Positions 48,912-57,463 of a stretch of DNA of 64,000 nucleotides are shown here, one piece after another. How positions within the stretch are numbered: position 1 is the first letter of the stretch; each line of letters starts with the position of its first letter. This DNA comes from Streptomyces neyagawaensis. Its GTDB lineage: Bacteria; Actinomycetota; Actinomycetes; Streptomycetales; Streptomycetaceae. Where the stretch lies: NCBI RefSeq assembly GCF_023516595.1, contig NZ_JAMGBG010000005.1, forward strand, positions 310,001 to 374,000, written 5' to 3'. Both the position numbers and the translations under genes were made by a program. Under the pieces are notes generated by a model that ran no database searches, was not told the DNA's origin, and saw only the letters and a program-made list of their open reading frames with translations.

Positions 48912-49706
48912 GTGACACAACCGGCCATCGCGGAAGGTCTGTCGACCTGGTCCCCCGAACACGGCCTGACCCCCGGTCAGGCCCAGGGCGGACGCCTGCT
49001 CGTCGCGGACTCATGGTTGGTGCGCGACGGGCGGGTGCGCGGTTTCGACCGGCACCGGGAGCGGTTCCTGCGGTCCTGCGGCGAGTGCGGGGCACCACCG
49101 CTCGGCCGGGTGGTCGACTTCTGGACGGACATGACGGCCGCGCTGCCCCGTACGGGGGAGTGGTTCCCCCGGGTGGAACTCGCCTCCGGATCACTGGAGT
49201 TGCGTCTGCTGCTGCGGCCTGCCCCGCCCCTCGGTGCCGAGGTGCGGGTGTGGGCGGCCGGGCAGCCCGACCCGCGCACCGTGCCCCGCCGCAAGGGACC
49301 CGACCTGGACGCCCTGGCCCGGGTGCGCGGCCGGGCCTCCGGCGCGCAGGCCGACGAGGCCGTACTGATCGCCCCGTCCGGACTGGTCCTGGAGGCCGCC
49401 AACTCCAGCCTGTTGTGGTGGGAGGACGACACGCTCTGTCTGCCGCCGCCCCGGCTGCCCGTCCTGCCCGGGGTGACCACGGCGCTCGTCCTGGAGCGGG
49501 CGGCCCGCACCGGGGTCCGGGTCGCCCACCGCGAGCGCTCCCTGGCCGACCTCGACGGCCGCGAGGTGTGGCTCGTCAACGCACTGCACGGGATCCGCCC
49601 CGTCGCCGCCTGGACCGGCAGACCCATGACCGCCGGCCGGGCGGTTCGCGCACCACAATGGCGGAAATGGTTGGACGGCATTATGGAGCCGCTTCCCGAA
49701 ACATAG
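48912..49706 (+). CDS. pabC: class IV PLP enzyme, probable aminodeoxychorismate lyase (PabC-like)
   Basis: 264 residues from GTG 48912 with AGGAGC upstream. Class IV aminotransferase fold: 'SWLVRDGRVRGFDRHRERFL', the PLP Lys in 'PRRKGPDLDALARVR', 'DEAVLIAPSGLVLEAANSSL' and 'LPVLPGVTTALVLERAA'. Given the aminodeoxychorismate synthase in the same operon, it should release pyruvate to give p-aminobenzoate. It is on the plus strand, last in the cluster, followed by a bidirectional terminator. Confidence 0.87.
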   Translation: MTQPAIAEGLSTWSPEHGLTPGQAQGGRLLVADSWLVRDGRVRGFDRHRERFLRSCGECGAPPLGRVVDFWTDMTAALPRTGEWFPRVELASGSLELRLLLRPAPPLGAEVRVWAAGQPDPRTVPRRKGPDLDALARVRGRASGAQADEAVLIAPSGLVLEAANSSLLWWEDDTLCLPPPRLPVLPGVTTALVLERAARTGVRVAHRERSLADLDGREVWLVNALHGIRPVAAWTGRPMTAGRAVRAPQWRKWLDGIMEPLPET

Positions 49707-49727
49707 GAAACAGGGCAGCGAGGACAA

Positions 49728-49757
49728 GCGCCGGACCGAATGAAAACGGCCCGGCGC
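49728..49757. terminator. bidirectional terminator between pabC-like and AhpD-like genes
   Basis: GCGCCGG (49728-49734) pairs with CCGGCGC (49751-49757) across an A-containing loop, between two convergent stop codons. Confidence 0.65.
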
Positions 49758-49784
49758 ATTCCATGCCGCACTACCTGTGAAATT

Positions 49785-50285
49785 TCACTTCTGTACCGGC
49801 TGCTTCTGTACCGGCTGATAGGCGCCGGGGACCATCCGGGTCGCGATCGCTATCCGGTTGTAGGCGTTGATCACGGTGGCCGCCCAGATGAGTGCCGCGA
49901 GCTGATCGTCGTCGAACACCTCGGCCGCGGCCGCGTACACATCGTCCGGCACATGTCCCTCGTCCACCGAGGTCACAGCCTCGGTGAGGGCCAGCGCGGC
50001 CCGCTCCCGGGCGGTGAAGAAGGGTGTCTCGCGCCAGGCGTTCAGCGCGTAGATCCGCTGCTCGGTCTCGCCCTGGGCACGGGCGTCCTTGGTGTGCATG
50101 TCCAGACAGAAGGCACAGCCGTTGATCTGCGAGGCGCGAATGCGGATCAGTTCGAGGATCTCCGGCTCGACCTTCGCGTCCCGCGCCGCAGAAACGGCGG
50201 CGGAGTGCAGGGAGCCCATTGCCGCGGACACATCCGGGGTGATTTTCTTGAGGGCCACGCGAGATATGTAATCGCTGTTGCTCAT
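49785..50285 (-). CDS. carboxymuconolactone decarboxylase/AhpD-family protein
   Basis: 166 residues from ATG 50285. AhpD-like core with redox Cys pair and His: 'RASQINGCAFCLDMHTKDA' (CxxC...H, about 55-65), the signature of AhpD alkylhydroperoxidase-type thiol reductases. C-terminus ends with a doubled 'QPVQK' from a short duplication (QPVQKQPVQK). Likely a peroxide-detoxifying or thiol-redox enzyme, though some family members act on other substrates. Divergent from the L,D-transpeptidase gene. Confidence 0.9.
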   Translation of the reverse strand: MSNSDYISRVALKKITPDVSAAMGSLHSAAVSAARDAKVEPEILELIRIRASQINGCAFCLDMHTKDARAQGETEQRIYALNAWRETPFFTARERAALALTEAVTSVDEGHVPDDVYAAAAEVFDDDQLAALIWAATVINAYNRIAIATRMVPGAYQPVQKQPVQK

Positions 50286-50419
50286 GGGGAGAACTCTATA
50301 TGCGAATTACTCGCCGTGTAACTGTTTCGTCTCGAAGCGACCCGGACCACAACCGCCGGCCGACGCCGGCTGTCTACCTCCGCAGAACCTACAAAACGCG
50401 TGAAAGGGAAAGGCCCGCC

Positions 50420-51115
50420 ATGGGGGACATAGGAAGACGAGGCGCCATCGCACTGACCGTCACCGGACTGCTGGCGCCGCTCACGCTCGCGCTGGGCACG
50501 ACGCCCGCGCAGGCGGCGAGTTGCACGACATCGGCCGGGCCGTACCAGAAGCAGGTCGAGAAGTTCCTCGGCCGACCGGTCGACGGCAGGCAGTCGGCCG
50601 CCGACTGCCGGGCCATCAAGGCGTTCCAGACCAAGCACGGCATCAGCCCGAACATCGGCTACGCGGGCTCCGTCACCTGGGGCGTGATGGATCTGATGAA
50701 CAAGCAGAAAGCCGTCGGCAAGAACCCGAACAAGGCCGGGAAGTGCCCGGTCAACAAGGGCCGCATCGCGTGCGTCGACCTGACCCTCCAGCTGAGCTGG
50801 ATCCAGGACGGCAGCAAGCTCGTGTACGGGCCCGTGCCCGTCCGCACCGGCCGCGACGGCTACGAGACCCGCACCGGTCTGAAGAAGATCTACTGGCGGC
50901 ACATCGACCACGTGTCGTCGATCTACCACGTGCCGATGCCGTACAGCCAGTTCTTCGACGGCGGTCAGGCCTTCCACGCCGTCGGCGTCAGCGTGTGGAA
51001 CCCGCCGGGCTCCCACGGGTGCGCCAACATGACCACGGCCGACGCCAAGAAGTACTGGGCCCTGCTGAAGAACGGCGACGACGTCTACGTGTACGGCCGC
51101 AAGCCGGGCACCTGA
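50420..51115 (+). CDS. secreted L,D-transpeptidase-like (YkuD) protein
   Basis: 231 residues from ATG 50420 (AAAGGGAAAGG upstream). Sec signal peptide 'GAIALTVTGLLAPLTLALG' with 'PAQAA' cleavage near residue 33. A peptidoglycan-binding-like region (about 40-95, 'YQKQVEKFLGRPVDGRQSAA', 'CRAIKAFQTKHGI') precedes the YkuD domain, with 'AFHAVGVSVWNPPGSHGCAN' containing His and the catalytic Cys of the SHGC motif (about 198). It should crosslink cell-wall peptides (3-3 bonds) or attach proteins outside the membrane. Confidence 0.9.
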   Translation: MGDIGRRGAIALTVTGLLAPLTLALGTTPAQAASCTTSAGPYQKQVEKFLGRPVDGRQSAADCRAIKAFQTKHGISPNIGYAGSVTWGVMDLMNKQKAVGKNPNKAGKCPVNKGRIACVDLTLQLSWIQDGSKLVYGPVPVRTGRDGYETRTGLKKIYWRHIDHVSSIYHVPMPYSQFFDGGQAFHAVGVSVWNPPGSHGCANMTTADAKKYWALLKNGDDVYVYGRKPGT

Positions 51116-51153
51116 CACACCGCCAGGAGCCCGGCCTCGGACCGCCGTGCACG

Positions 51154-52356
51154 TCACGCCTCGGGCGCGTCCCCGAAGTCCGGGATCTCCAACCGCACCC
51201 CACCCTGCCGCGCGGACTCGTGCGCGACGATCCCCGGCAGGGTGTAACGGGCCGCCACCCACGCGTTGACCGACGGCAGGGTGCGGGAGTTCACGGCGGT
51301 CACGAAGTCGTCCACCAGGAAGTGGTGGCTGCCCTCGTGGCCGTTGTGCAGATGGTCGAAGGCCCGCGGCAGCCGCGACCGGTCGTGCACCGGCGCCGAA
51401 CCGGAGGTGAACGCGGCCCGCAGATCCGGCGCGATGTGCTGGAGGGACGGATCGTCGGGGGACAGCGTCTGCTTGGGTTCGAGCAGTTCGCTGATGTCCT
51501 TCACCCCCTTCTTGTCCTGCCACAGCGCAACCGTGGCGAGCTGCTCCATGCTCGCCTCCGTTCCGAAGAACCGGAAACGGGACTCCCGTATGTGCGAGGG
51601 GTAGCCCACCCGCCGGAACTCGTTCGTACGGAACGAGCCGCCGCCCGCCACCTCGAACAGCGCGGTCGCGTTGGAGAAGTCGTTGCCGAACTGGCTGACG
51701 TCCTTGTCGAACACCCCGTCCCCGCGCCCGTCGACCACGCCGATCGCGGAGACGCTCACCGCGTGCGTCTGCCAGGCACCGAGCACCCCGCCCACCGAGT
51801 GCGTCGGGTACAGCAGCGGGGGATAGCTCGCGGTCCGCTTCCAGTTCTCGCCGCCGCTGTACTGGTACGCCTCGTAGAACCCGAGGTCCATGTCGTGGAC
51901 GTAGTCGCCCTCGGCGTAGAACAGCCGCCCGAAGGCGCCCTCGGCGATCTGGTTGCGGGCGTGCACGGTCGCCGGGTTGTACTGGCTGGTCTCACCCATC
52001 ATGTACGTCAGCCCGGTCGCCTTCACCGCGTCGATGATCGCCGCGATCTCCTCCGTGGTGATCGCCATGGGCACCGCGGAGTACACATGCTTGCCGGCGT
52101 TCAGGCCCTTGAGGACCAGCGGCCCGTGCGTCCACCGCTGGGTGAAGATCGCCACCGCGTCCACGGCCTTCGACTCCAGCATCGCCTCGTACGAGGGGAA
52201 GGTGCCGGCCAGGCCCTGGGCGGCGACCAGGCGCTCGGCCCGCTCGGGCAGCAGGTCGGTGACATACACGTCGCCGACGCCGGGGTGGGCCTGGAACAGT
52301 GTGGCGAACTGGCCGGAGAACTGACCGGCGCCCACGATGCCGAGGGAGAACGTCAT
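51154..52356 (-). CDS. Gfo/Idh/MocA-family oxidoreductase
   Basis: 400 residues from ATG 52356, with an AAGGG ten bases upstream; starts at 52374 and 52389 are possible. N-terminal NAD(P)-binding 'SLGIVGAGQFSGQFATLFQ' and 'AVPMAITTEEIAAIIDAVKA' with the catalytic-region 'KHVYSAVPM' (KxVxxxxP type). The C-terminal beta-sheet domain has 'GGVLGAWQTHAVSVSA'. Typical of sugar or inositol dehydrogenases. Divergent from a ROK repressor with two operator-like sites between them, so it is probably sugar-responsive. Confidence 0.87.
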   Translation of the reverse strand: MTFSLGIVGAGQFSGQFATLFQAHPGVGDVYVTDLLPERAERLVAAQGLAGTFPSYEAMLESKAVDAVAIFTQRWTHGPLVLKGLNAGKHVYSAVPMAITTEEIAAIIDAVKATGLTYMMGETSQYNPATVHARNQIAEGAFGRLFYAEGDYVHDMDLGFYEAYQYSGGENWKRTASYPPLLYPTHSVGGVLGAWQTHAVSVSAIGVVDGRGDGVFDKDVSQFGNDFSNATALFEVAGGGSFRTNEFRRVGYPSHIRESRFRFFGTEASMEQLATVALWQDKKGVKDISELLEPKQTLSPDDPSLQHIAPDLRAAFTSGSAPVHDRSRLPRAFDHLHNGHEGSHHFLVDDFVTAVNSRTLPSVNAWVAARYTLPGIVAHESARQGGVRLEIPDFGDAPEA

Positions 52357-52455
52357 GGAAGAGATGCCCTTCATGGATGGGTGGGTCACTGCGACCGGCT
52401 TGCCGCCCCCGTGAGATGTCCTCCATCGCGGGCGGCCTCAAAGCCCACCACTTAC

Positions 52456-52468
52456 TTTCGTCGCGAAA
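52456..52468. promoter_or_regulatory. candidate ROK operator 1 (TTTCG-N3-CGAAA)
   Basis: 13-bp palindrome TTTCGTCGCGAAA in the divergent region between the Gfo/Idh gene and the ROK gene, in locally AT-rich DNA. Confidence 0.55.
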
Positions 52469-52538
52469 ATATTCACCCGTCAAGGGGTGGGAAGAGACCT
52501 TCTGAAAGAGGCGTGAGGCCCGCTAGGATGACGTTGTT

Positions 52539-52551
52539 GCTTCCGTCGTGA
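52539..52551. promoter_or_regulatory. candidate ROK operator 2 (imperfect copy)
   Basis: TTCCGTCGTGAAA, two changes from operator 1, 83 bp away and just upstream of the ROK start codon. Confidence 0.45.
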
Positions 52552-52579
52552 AAAAAACAGGGTGTGGGAGTGTGACCCC

Positions 52580-53770
52580 ATGACCGCTCTCGCCGCCAGT
52601 TGGCTGCCCCTCAGCGCCGGAGAACGCGCCGTGGCGATCGAGGTGCTCGTGCACGGCCCGCTCTCACGCACCGATCTCGCCCGGCGGCTCGGCCTGTCCG
52701 CGGGGAGCCTCACCCGGCTGACCAAACCGCTGATCGAGTCGGGGCTGCTGGTCGAGACCGCCGAGGGCGCCGCGCTCCCCGAGACCCGGCAGGGGCGCCC
52801 CTCCCAGCCGTTGGACATCGTCGCCGAGTCCCGCACCTTCCTCGGCTTCAAGATCACCGACGACATGGTCTACGGCGTGGTCACCACCCTCAGGAGCGAC
52901 ATCGTCGCCCGGTACGACCGCCCGCTCACCTCGCACGAGCCCGAGCGGGTCGCCGATCTGCTCGCCGAGATGGCCGCGGAACTCGCCGGCCGCCACCCCT
53001 CCCTCGCGGGCGTCGGCATCGGCGTCGGCGGACTCGTCGAGCACCAGGCCGTGGTCGGCGAGTCACCCTTCCTGCTGTGGCGCGACGTCCCGCTGGCCGG
53101 ACTCGTCGAGGAGCGCACCGGCCTGCCCGTGGTCGTGGAGAACGACGTGGCCGCGCTCGTCGAGGCCGAGGCCTGGTTCGGCGCCGGCCGCGGCCTCGAC
53201 CGCTTCGTCGTCCTCACCATCGGCGCGGGCCTCGGCTACGGACTCGTCCTCGGCGGCACACGCGTCCGTGGCGGCGAGGAGGACCGGGGCTTCGGACGCC
53301 ACTGGATCATCGACCCGGGCGGCCCGCTCACCCCCACCGGCGAACGCGGCAGCGCCGTGGCCATGCTCACCATCCCGGCGATCCGCTACCAGGTCCAGGC
53401 GGCGACCGGCCGCGAGGTGACGTACGAGGAGATCCTCGCGGGGGCGGCGGCCGGTGATCCGATGTGCGCCCGCGTCATCGGCGAGGCGGGCCGCGCGCTC
53501 GGCACGCTCGTGGCCCAGATCGCCAACTTCGTCATGCCCCAGAAGATCCTGCTCGCCGGGGAAGGGGTCGGGCTGATGGAGGTGGCGGGCCGGGCGGTCG
53601 ACGACGCCGTCCGCGCCAACCGGCACCCCCTCGCCGCACCGGTCCCCCTGGAGACGAAGGTGTCCGACTTCCACGACTGGGCGCGCGGCGCCGCCGTGCT
53701 CGCCATTCAGGTCCTGGTACTCGGGGCCGCCGATTCCTCCACGCAGAGTGATCAGCTTCACGGTCCGTAA
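52580..53770 (+). CDS. ROK-family transcriptional repressor
   Basis: 396 residues from ATG 52580 (GGGAG upstream). N-terminal winged helix 'SRTDLARRLGLSAGSLTRLT' (about 34-53). The ROK sugar-kinase-like domain follows: 'GVGIGVGGLVE', 'VVENDVAALVEAEAWFG' (END motif), 'VLTIGAGLGYGLVLGG'. The usual CxCGxxGCxE zinc cluster is missing; 'GFGRHWIIDPGGPLTP' stands there with only the His. It likely represses itself and the divergent Gfo/Idh gene in response to a sugar. Confidence 0.9.
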   Translation: MTALAASWLPLSAGERAVAIEVLVHGPLSRTDLARRLGLSAGSLTRLTKPLIESGLLVETAEGAALPETRQGRPSQPLDIVAESRTFLGFKITDDMVYGVVTTLRSDIVARYDRPLTSHEPERVADLLAEMAAELAGRHPSLAGVGIGVGGLVEHQAVVGESPFLLWRDVPLAGLVEERTGLPVVVENDVAALVEAEAWFGAGRGLDRFVVLTIGAGLGYGLVLGGTRVRGGEEDRGFGRHWIIDPGGPLTPTGERGSAVAMLTIPAIRYQVQAATGREVTYEEILAGAAAGDPMCARVIGEAGRALGTLVAQIANFVMPQKILLAGEGVGLMEVAGRAVDDAVRANRHPLAAPVPLETKVSDFHDWARGAAVLAIQVLVLGAADSSTQSDQLHGP

Positions 53771-53830
53771 TGTCCGAACTGGGATCTTTACTCACATCGG
53801 CTTCACGTGTGACGACATAGGGTTTACATC

Positions 53831-54001
53831 ATGTCCACTACCCCTGATGTCGTCCTGGAAAGAGCGGAAAGACCGGTACGCACGGCCGCCGAGGTCAACG
53901 AGGAGATCCGGGCGCTCTGGTTCCGGAGCGGCGGGACATTGAACACGGAGCAGCGGAGCCAGTACGAGCGCCTCGTCCTCGAGTGGGCCGCGGCCCAGTA
54001 G
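53831..54001 (+). CDS. 56-residue protein of unknown function
   Basis: A short reading frame ATG 53831 to TAG 54001 reading 'MSTTPDVVLERAERPVRTAA', then 'EVNEEIRALWFRSGGTLNTE', ending 'QRSQYERLVLEWAAAQ'. Strong G/C third-position bias and an amphipathic helical pattern suggest it is real. No membrane segment. I do not recognise the family. Located between the ROK gene and the convergent S1 protease. Confidence 0.65.
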   Translation: MSTTPDVVLERAERPVRTAAEVNEEIRALWFRSGGTLNTEQRSQYERLVLEWAAAQ

Positions 54002-54044
54002 CTCCCCGGCCGCGGCTCCCTCGTGGCTGATCGTGATGGGGCGC

Positions 54045-55418
54045 TCAGCCCCACGTCTGCGAATACTGGCGGCGGTAGGCCTGCCGGTCCTGTTCCGTAC
54101 GGATGAAGCGGGTCGCCGCCAGAGCGACCATGCTCCCGGCGACGACCAGAAGCCCCGGACCCACATTGCGCGGGTCGGCGAGTCGGTCGATCAGATTGGA
54201 CGCGGCACCGGACGCGTCCACCGGCCCCACCGCCCCGGGCTCCACGGCACCCGGCGCGGCGGCCCCCTGCTCCGCGTCGTCGGAGGGCGCGTCGGCACCG
54301 GCGGTCGCCTGGGCCTGCGGAACACCCGCCAGCTGGACGTTCAGCTCGTCCAGGGCGTCACTCAGCGGCTGGAAGAAGGTCGTCCCGCCCTGGGTGCAGT
54401 CGCCGTTGCCGCCCGAGGTGACGCCGAGGGCCACCCCCTCCGAGAACAGCGGGCCGCCGCTGTCGCCGGGCTCCGCGCACACCGTGGTCTCGATGAGCCC
54501 GGAGACCGTGCCCTCCGGATAGTTGACCGTCGCGTCGAGGCCGGTCACCTCACCGTTGCGGAAACCGGTCGTACTGCCGCTGCGGAACACCCGCTGACCG
54601 ACCGCCGCCTCGCCGATCCCCGTGATGCGCACCCCGCGCCCGTCGCCGACGGCGATTACATTGCTCGCGTTGCTCGGCGCGTCCTTGAGGTACTGCACGA
54701 GCGAGAAGTCGGCGCCGGGGAAGTTCGTCTCGACGGTCCGGCCGATCTCCTCCCGGCCCTGGTTGTCGGAGAACCACACCGAGCCCGTCGGACCGCAGTG
54801 CCCGGCGGTCAGCATGAAGGCGTTCTCCCCGTCGGTGACGTTGAAGCCGATCGAACAGCGTCCACCCGTACCGAAGATCGGCTGAGCGCCGTTGAGGCGC
54901 ATCGTGTACGCGCCCTTGGTGCGCTCCATCCGCACCGAGCCGCCGATGTCCTCGGCGAGGTCCGTCAGCCTGGCCCAGTCACCCTTGGAGACCGTGCTGT
55001 CGGCGCGCACCACGACCTCGTTGGACGCCGGGTCGATGGCCCAGGAGGTGCCCGGGACACGGGGCGCCGACCGCAGGGCCGCCGTGGCGGACTTCAACTC
55101 CTTGCCGCTGTAGCGGACCATCTTGGGGCGGGCGCCGGCCTCCTTCACCTCGGCAGCCGCCTCCTCGTCGGTGACCGCGACGACGGGACGCCCGTCGTCG
55201 GCGATCCAGGTGCCCGCCGTACGGGAGGAGCCGAGTCTGCTCACCAGGCCCGTGCCCGTGCCGGAGGCCGCCAGTACCGAACTGCGGGTGGCGGGCGGCG
55301 AGGTGGTGGGTTCGGTCGCCATCGCCGCCTGGGTGACCATCAGGCCCCCGCAGAGCAGTCCTCCCACGGCCGCAAGCCGTGCCACTCGCTTCACGACTCG
55401 TCGTCGTGCGTGCCTCAT
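54045..55418 (-). CDS. membrane-anchored S1-family serine protease
   Basis: 457 residues from ATG 55418; an upstream start at 55457 adds 13 residues. Signal peptide 'RVARLAAVGGLLCGGLMVTQ' then 'AAMATEP'. A propeptide-like region precedes the streptogrisin-like catalytic domain: His in 'MLTAGHCGPTG' (about 206), Asp in 'PGADFSLVQYL' (about 240), Ser in 'AEPGDSGGPLFSEGVALGV' (about 320). After an acidic Ala/Pro linker a transmembrane helix ('GPGLLVVAGSMVALAA', about 416-433) is followed by a charged cytoplasmic tail ('IRTEQDRQAYRRQYSQ'). The enzyme therefore stays in the membrane with the catalytic domain outside, unlike secreted streptogrisins. Confidence 0.88.
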   Translation of the reverse strand: MRHARRRVVKRVARLAAVGGLLCGGLMVTQAAMATEPTTSPPATRSSVLAASGTGTGLVSRLGSSRTAGTWIADDGRPVVAVTDEEAAAEVKEAGARPKMVRYSGKELKSATAALRSAPRVPGTSWAIDPASNEVVVRADSTVSKGDWARLTDLAEDIGGSVRMERTKGAYTMRLNGAQPIFGTGGRCSIGFNVTDGENAFMLTAGHCGPTGSVWFSDNQGREEIGRTVETNFPGADFSLVQYLKDAPSNASNVIAVGDGRGVRITGIGEAAVGQRVFRSGSTTGFRNGEVTGLDATVNYPEGTVSGLIETTVCAEPGDSGGPLFSEGVALGVTSGGNGDCTQGGTTFFQPLSDALDELNVQLAGVPQAQATAGADAPSDDAEQGAAAPGAVEPGAVGPVDASGAASNLIDRLADPRNVGPGLLVVAGSMVALAATRFIRTEQDRQAYRRQYSQTWG

Positions 55419-55645
55419 TACCTGGCTCCCGAACCCCGTACGACACGGTGTCGACACCGCGAGGGCGTCCGGTCCTTGAGCGCCCTTCCTCTATACGTGC
55501 GGTGACGGGCGCGCGTTCACCGGTCGGCCTCGACATACCCCGACGTCCGGTTCATGGCGATCGCCCGGGTGTGGTCCGCCGTACGACTGGAAACGGCCCA
55601 TGTCGACGCCGGTGACGTCCAGTTGGAGCCGAACCCGGTCGATCG

Positions 55646-56488
55646 TCAACGCCGCTTGGCCGCCACTCCGCAGTACATGGCCACTTCCTCCGGTTCCCCG
55701 GCGTCGTCGCCGGTGCTCTCCGGGCGCCAGCGCGTGCACGACACCACGCCCGGTTCGAGGAGGTCCAGCCCGTCGAAGAAACGGGCGATCGCCGCCGGAG
55801 TGCGCTGGGTCAGCCGAGGCGTGCCGTGCACGTTCCACCAGGCCGCCGCCATGTCGACATCCGCCCACCCCGGCCCCGTGATGGTGTGCGACAGCACCAG
55901 ATGGCTGCCCGCGGGCAGGGCGTCCATCAGCCGGCGCACGATGCCGTACGGGTCCTCGTCGTCGCCGACGAACGCCATCACGTCGAGCAGCAGCAGCGCG
56001 ACCGGCCGGCTCAGGTCCAGGGTCCGCGCGGTGTGTTCGAGGACCGAGTCGACATTGCGCACGTCCTCGTCGACATGGTCCGTGCGGCCCTCGGGCGAAC
56101 TGGTCAGCAGGGCGCGGGCGTGCACCAGCACCAGCGGGTCGTTGTCGACGTAGACGACCCGCGCGTCCGGCGCGATCCGCTGGGCGACCTCATGGGTGTT
56201 GTCCGCGGTCGGCAGCCCCGCGCCGATGTCCAGGAACTGCCGGATGCCCATGTCGGCGGCCAGATGCCGCACGGCCCGCCCGAGGAAATGCCGGTCCGCG
56301 CGGGCGTAGTCGTGGATGCTCGGGTGCATCCGGCTGATCTCGTCACCGGCTTTCCGGTCGACCTCGTAGTAGTCCCTGCCGCCGAGCCAGTAGTTCCAGA
56401 TCCGCGCCGCGACCGGCCGGGTGGTGACGATACGGCTGTTCAGCGACGAGGAGGGGAAGTCGTCCGAGGCTGCCGGGTTGTCCGTCAC
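55646..56488 (-). CDS. DUF574/SAV2177-type SAM-dependent methyltransferase-like protein
   Basis: 280 residues from GTG 56488 with CAGGAGC upstream. Starts around 'RPVAARIWNYWLGGRDYYEVDR', contains the SAM loop 'FLDIGAGLPTADNTHEVAQR', 'VVYVDNDPLVLVHARALL' and 'RPVALLLLDVMAFVGD'. This family is greatly expanded in Streptomyces and its substrates are unknown. Divergent from the HAD phosphatase gene. Confidence 0.9.
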   Translation of the reverse strand: MTDNPAASDDFPSSSLNSRIVTTRPVAARIWNYWLGGRDYYEVDRKAGDEISRMHPSIHDYARADRHFLGRAVRHLAADMGIRQFLDIGAGLPTADNTHEVAQRIAPDARVVYVDNDPLVLVHARALLTSSPEGRTDHVDEDVRNVDSVLEHTARTLDLSRPVALLLLDVMAFVGDDEDPYGIVRRLMDALPAGSHLVLSHTITGPGWADVDMAAAWWNVHGTPRLTQRTPAAIARFFDGLDLLEPGVVSCTRWRPESTGDDAGEPEEVAMYCGVAAKRR

Positions 56489-56750
56489 GGCATCAGCTCC
56501 TGGATCTTCTGTGGCGCAAGCAGAGTCAACGGGCAATGTAGACCCGTTGGTTGGCCTTTGCCGAGTCTTCTGCGATCTTCCCCGCGACCGGATCCCGTGC
56601 ACGCTCCGAGCCCGCCGATTTTTGATCGTCGCGACCCCTCTACCAATCAGTAACTCTCGGGTAGTCTCCCGGCCACTGATGGGCATGACCATGACGAGTG
56701 CGGCGACGGTTCGAACGACCTCGCCGCTTTCACATGCGAAGGGGACGAAC

Positions 56751-57386
56751 ATGACAACTAGCGGTGTGGGACGCCGCGTCACGACGGTCGCCGCGGTGGC
56801 CGTCCTGGGTCTGGGCGGTTCGCTGACCGCCGCGGTGCCGGCGGCCGCCGCCCCGAGCCGGGCCGCTGTGAGCGCGGCCGCGGCCGCCGAGGTCGACTAC
56901 GCCACCTGGCAGAAGGACGTGAAGGCCGTCGTCGACACGGCGACGCCCTACGTGCAGCAGCGCACCACCAACACGTCCGGGCGCAAGCTCGCCATCGTCT
57001 TCGACATCGACAACACCACGCTGGAGACGCATTACACGCCCTGGTACAAGCTGCCCACCCCGGCGCTGAAGCCCTCTCTCCAGCTGGCCCAGTACGCCAA
57101 GTCCCGCGGCGTCGCCGTCTTCTTCGTCACCGCCCGCCCGGGGATCATCGAGAGCATCACCGAGTGGAACCTGAAGTCCGTCGGCTACCCCGTCGACGGC
57201 CTCTACGTCCGTGACCTGCCCGATCTGTTCGCCGAGGTCTCCGCCTACAAGACCGCCTCGCGCGCGGACATCGAGTCGGACGGCTACACGATCATCGCCA
57301 ACGTCGGCAACAACACCACCGACCTCGTCGGCGGCCACGCCGAGCGCACCTTCAAGCTCCCGGACTACAACGGCCTGCTCGACTGA
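56751..57386 (+). CDS. secreted HAD-family acid phosphatase-like protein
   Basis: 211 residues from ATG 56751 with GAAGGGGA upstream. Signal peptide 'VGRRVTTVAAVAVLGLGG' then an Ala-rich cleavage region near residue 34. HAD class B/plant-type acid phosphatase motifs: 'AIVFDIDNTTLETHY' (DxDxT, about 84), 'VAVFFVTARPGIIESIT' (motif II) and the terminal 'IIANVGNNTTDLVGGHA' where the classic DD motif is changed. Expected to hydrolyse phosphate monoesters outside the cell; the altered motif IV may alter activity. Confidence 0.87.
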   Translation: MTTSGVGRRVTTVAAVAVLGLGGSLTAAVPAAAAPSRAAVSAAAAAEVDYATWQKDVKAVVDTATPYVQQRTTNTSGRKLAIVFDIDNTTLETHYTPWYKLPTPALKPSLQLAQYAKSRGVAVFFVTARPGIIESITEWNLKSVGYPVDGLYVRDLPDLFAEVSAYKTASRADIESDGYTIIANVGNNTTDLVGGHAERTFKLPDYNGLLD

Positions 57387-57463
57387 CGCCGCCCGTCCTC
57401 GAGAGCCGCTCATCGCGGTACGGCCGCCGGTCCGACCGGCGGCCGTGCACCTACACTCCGCCC

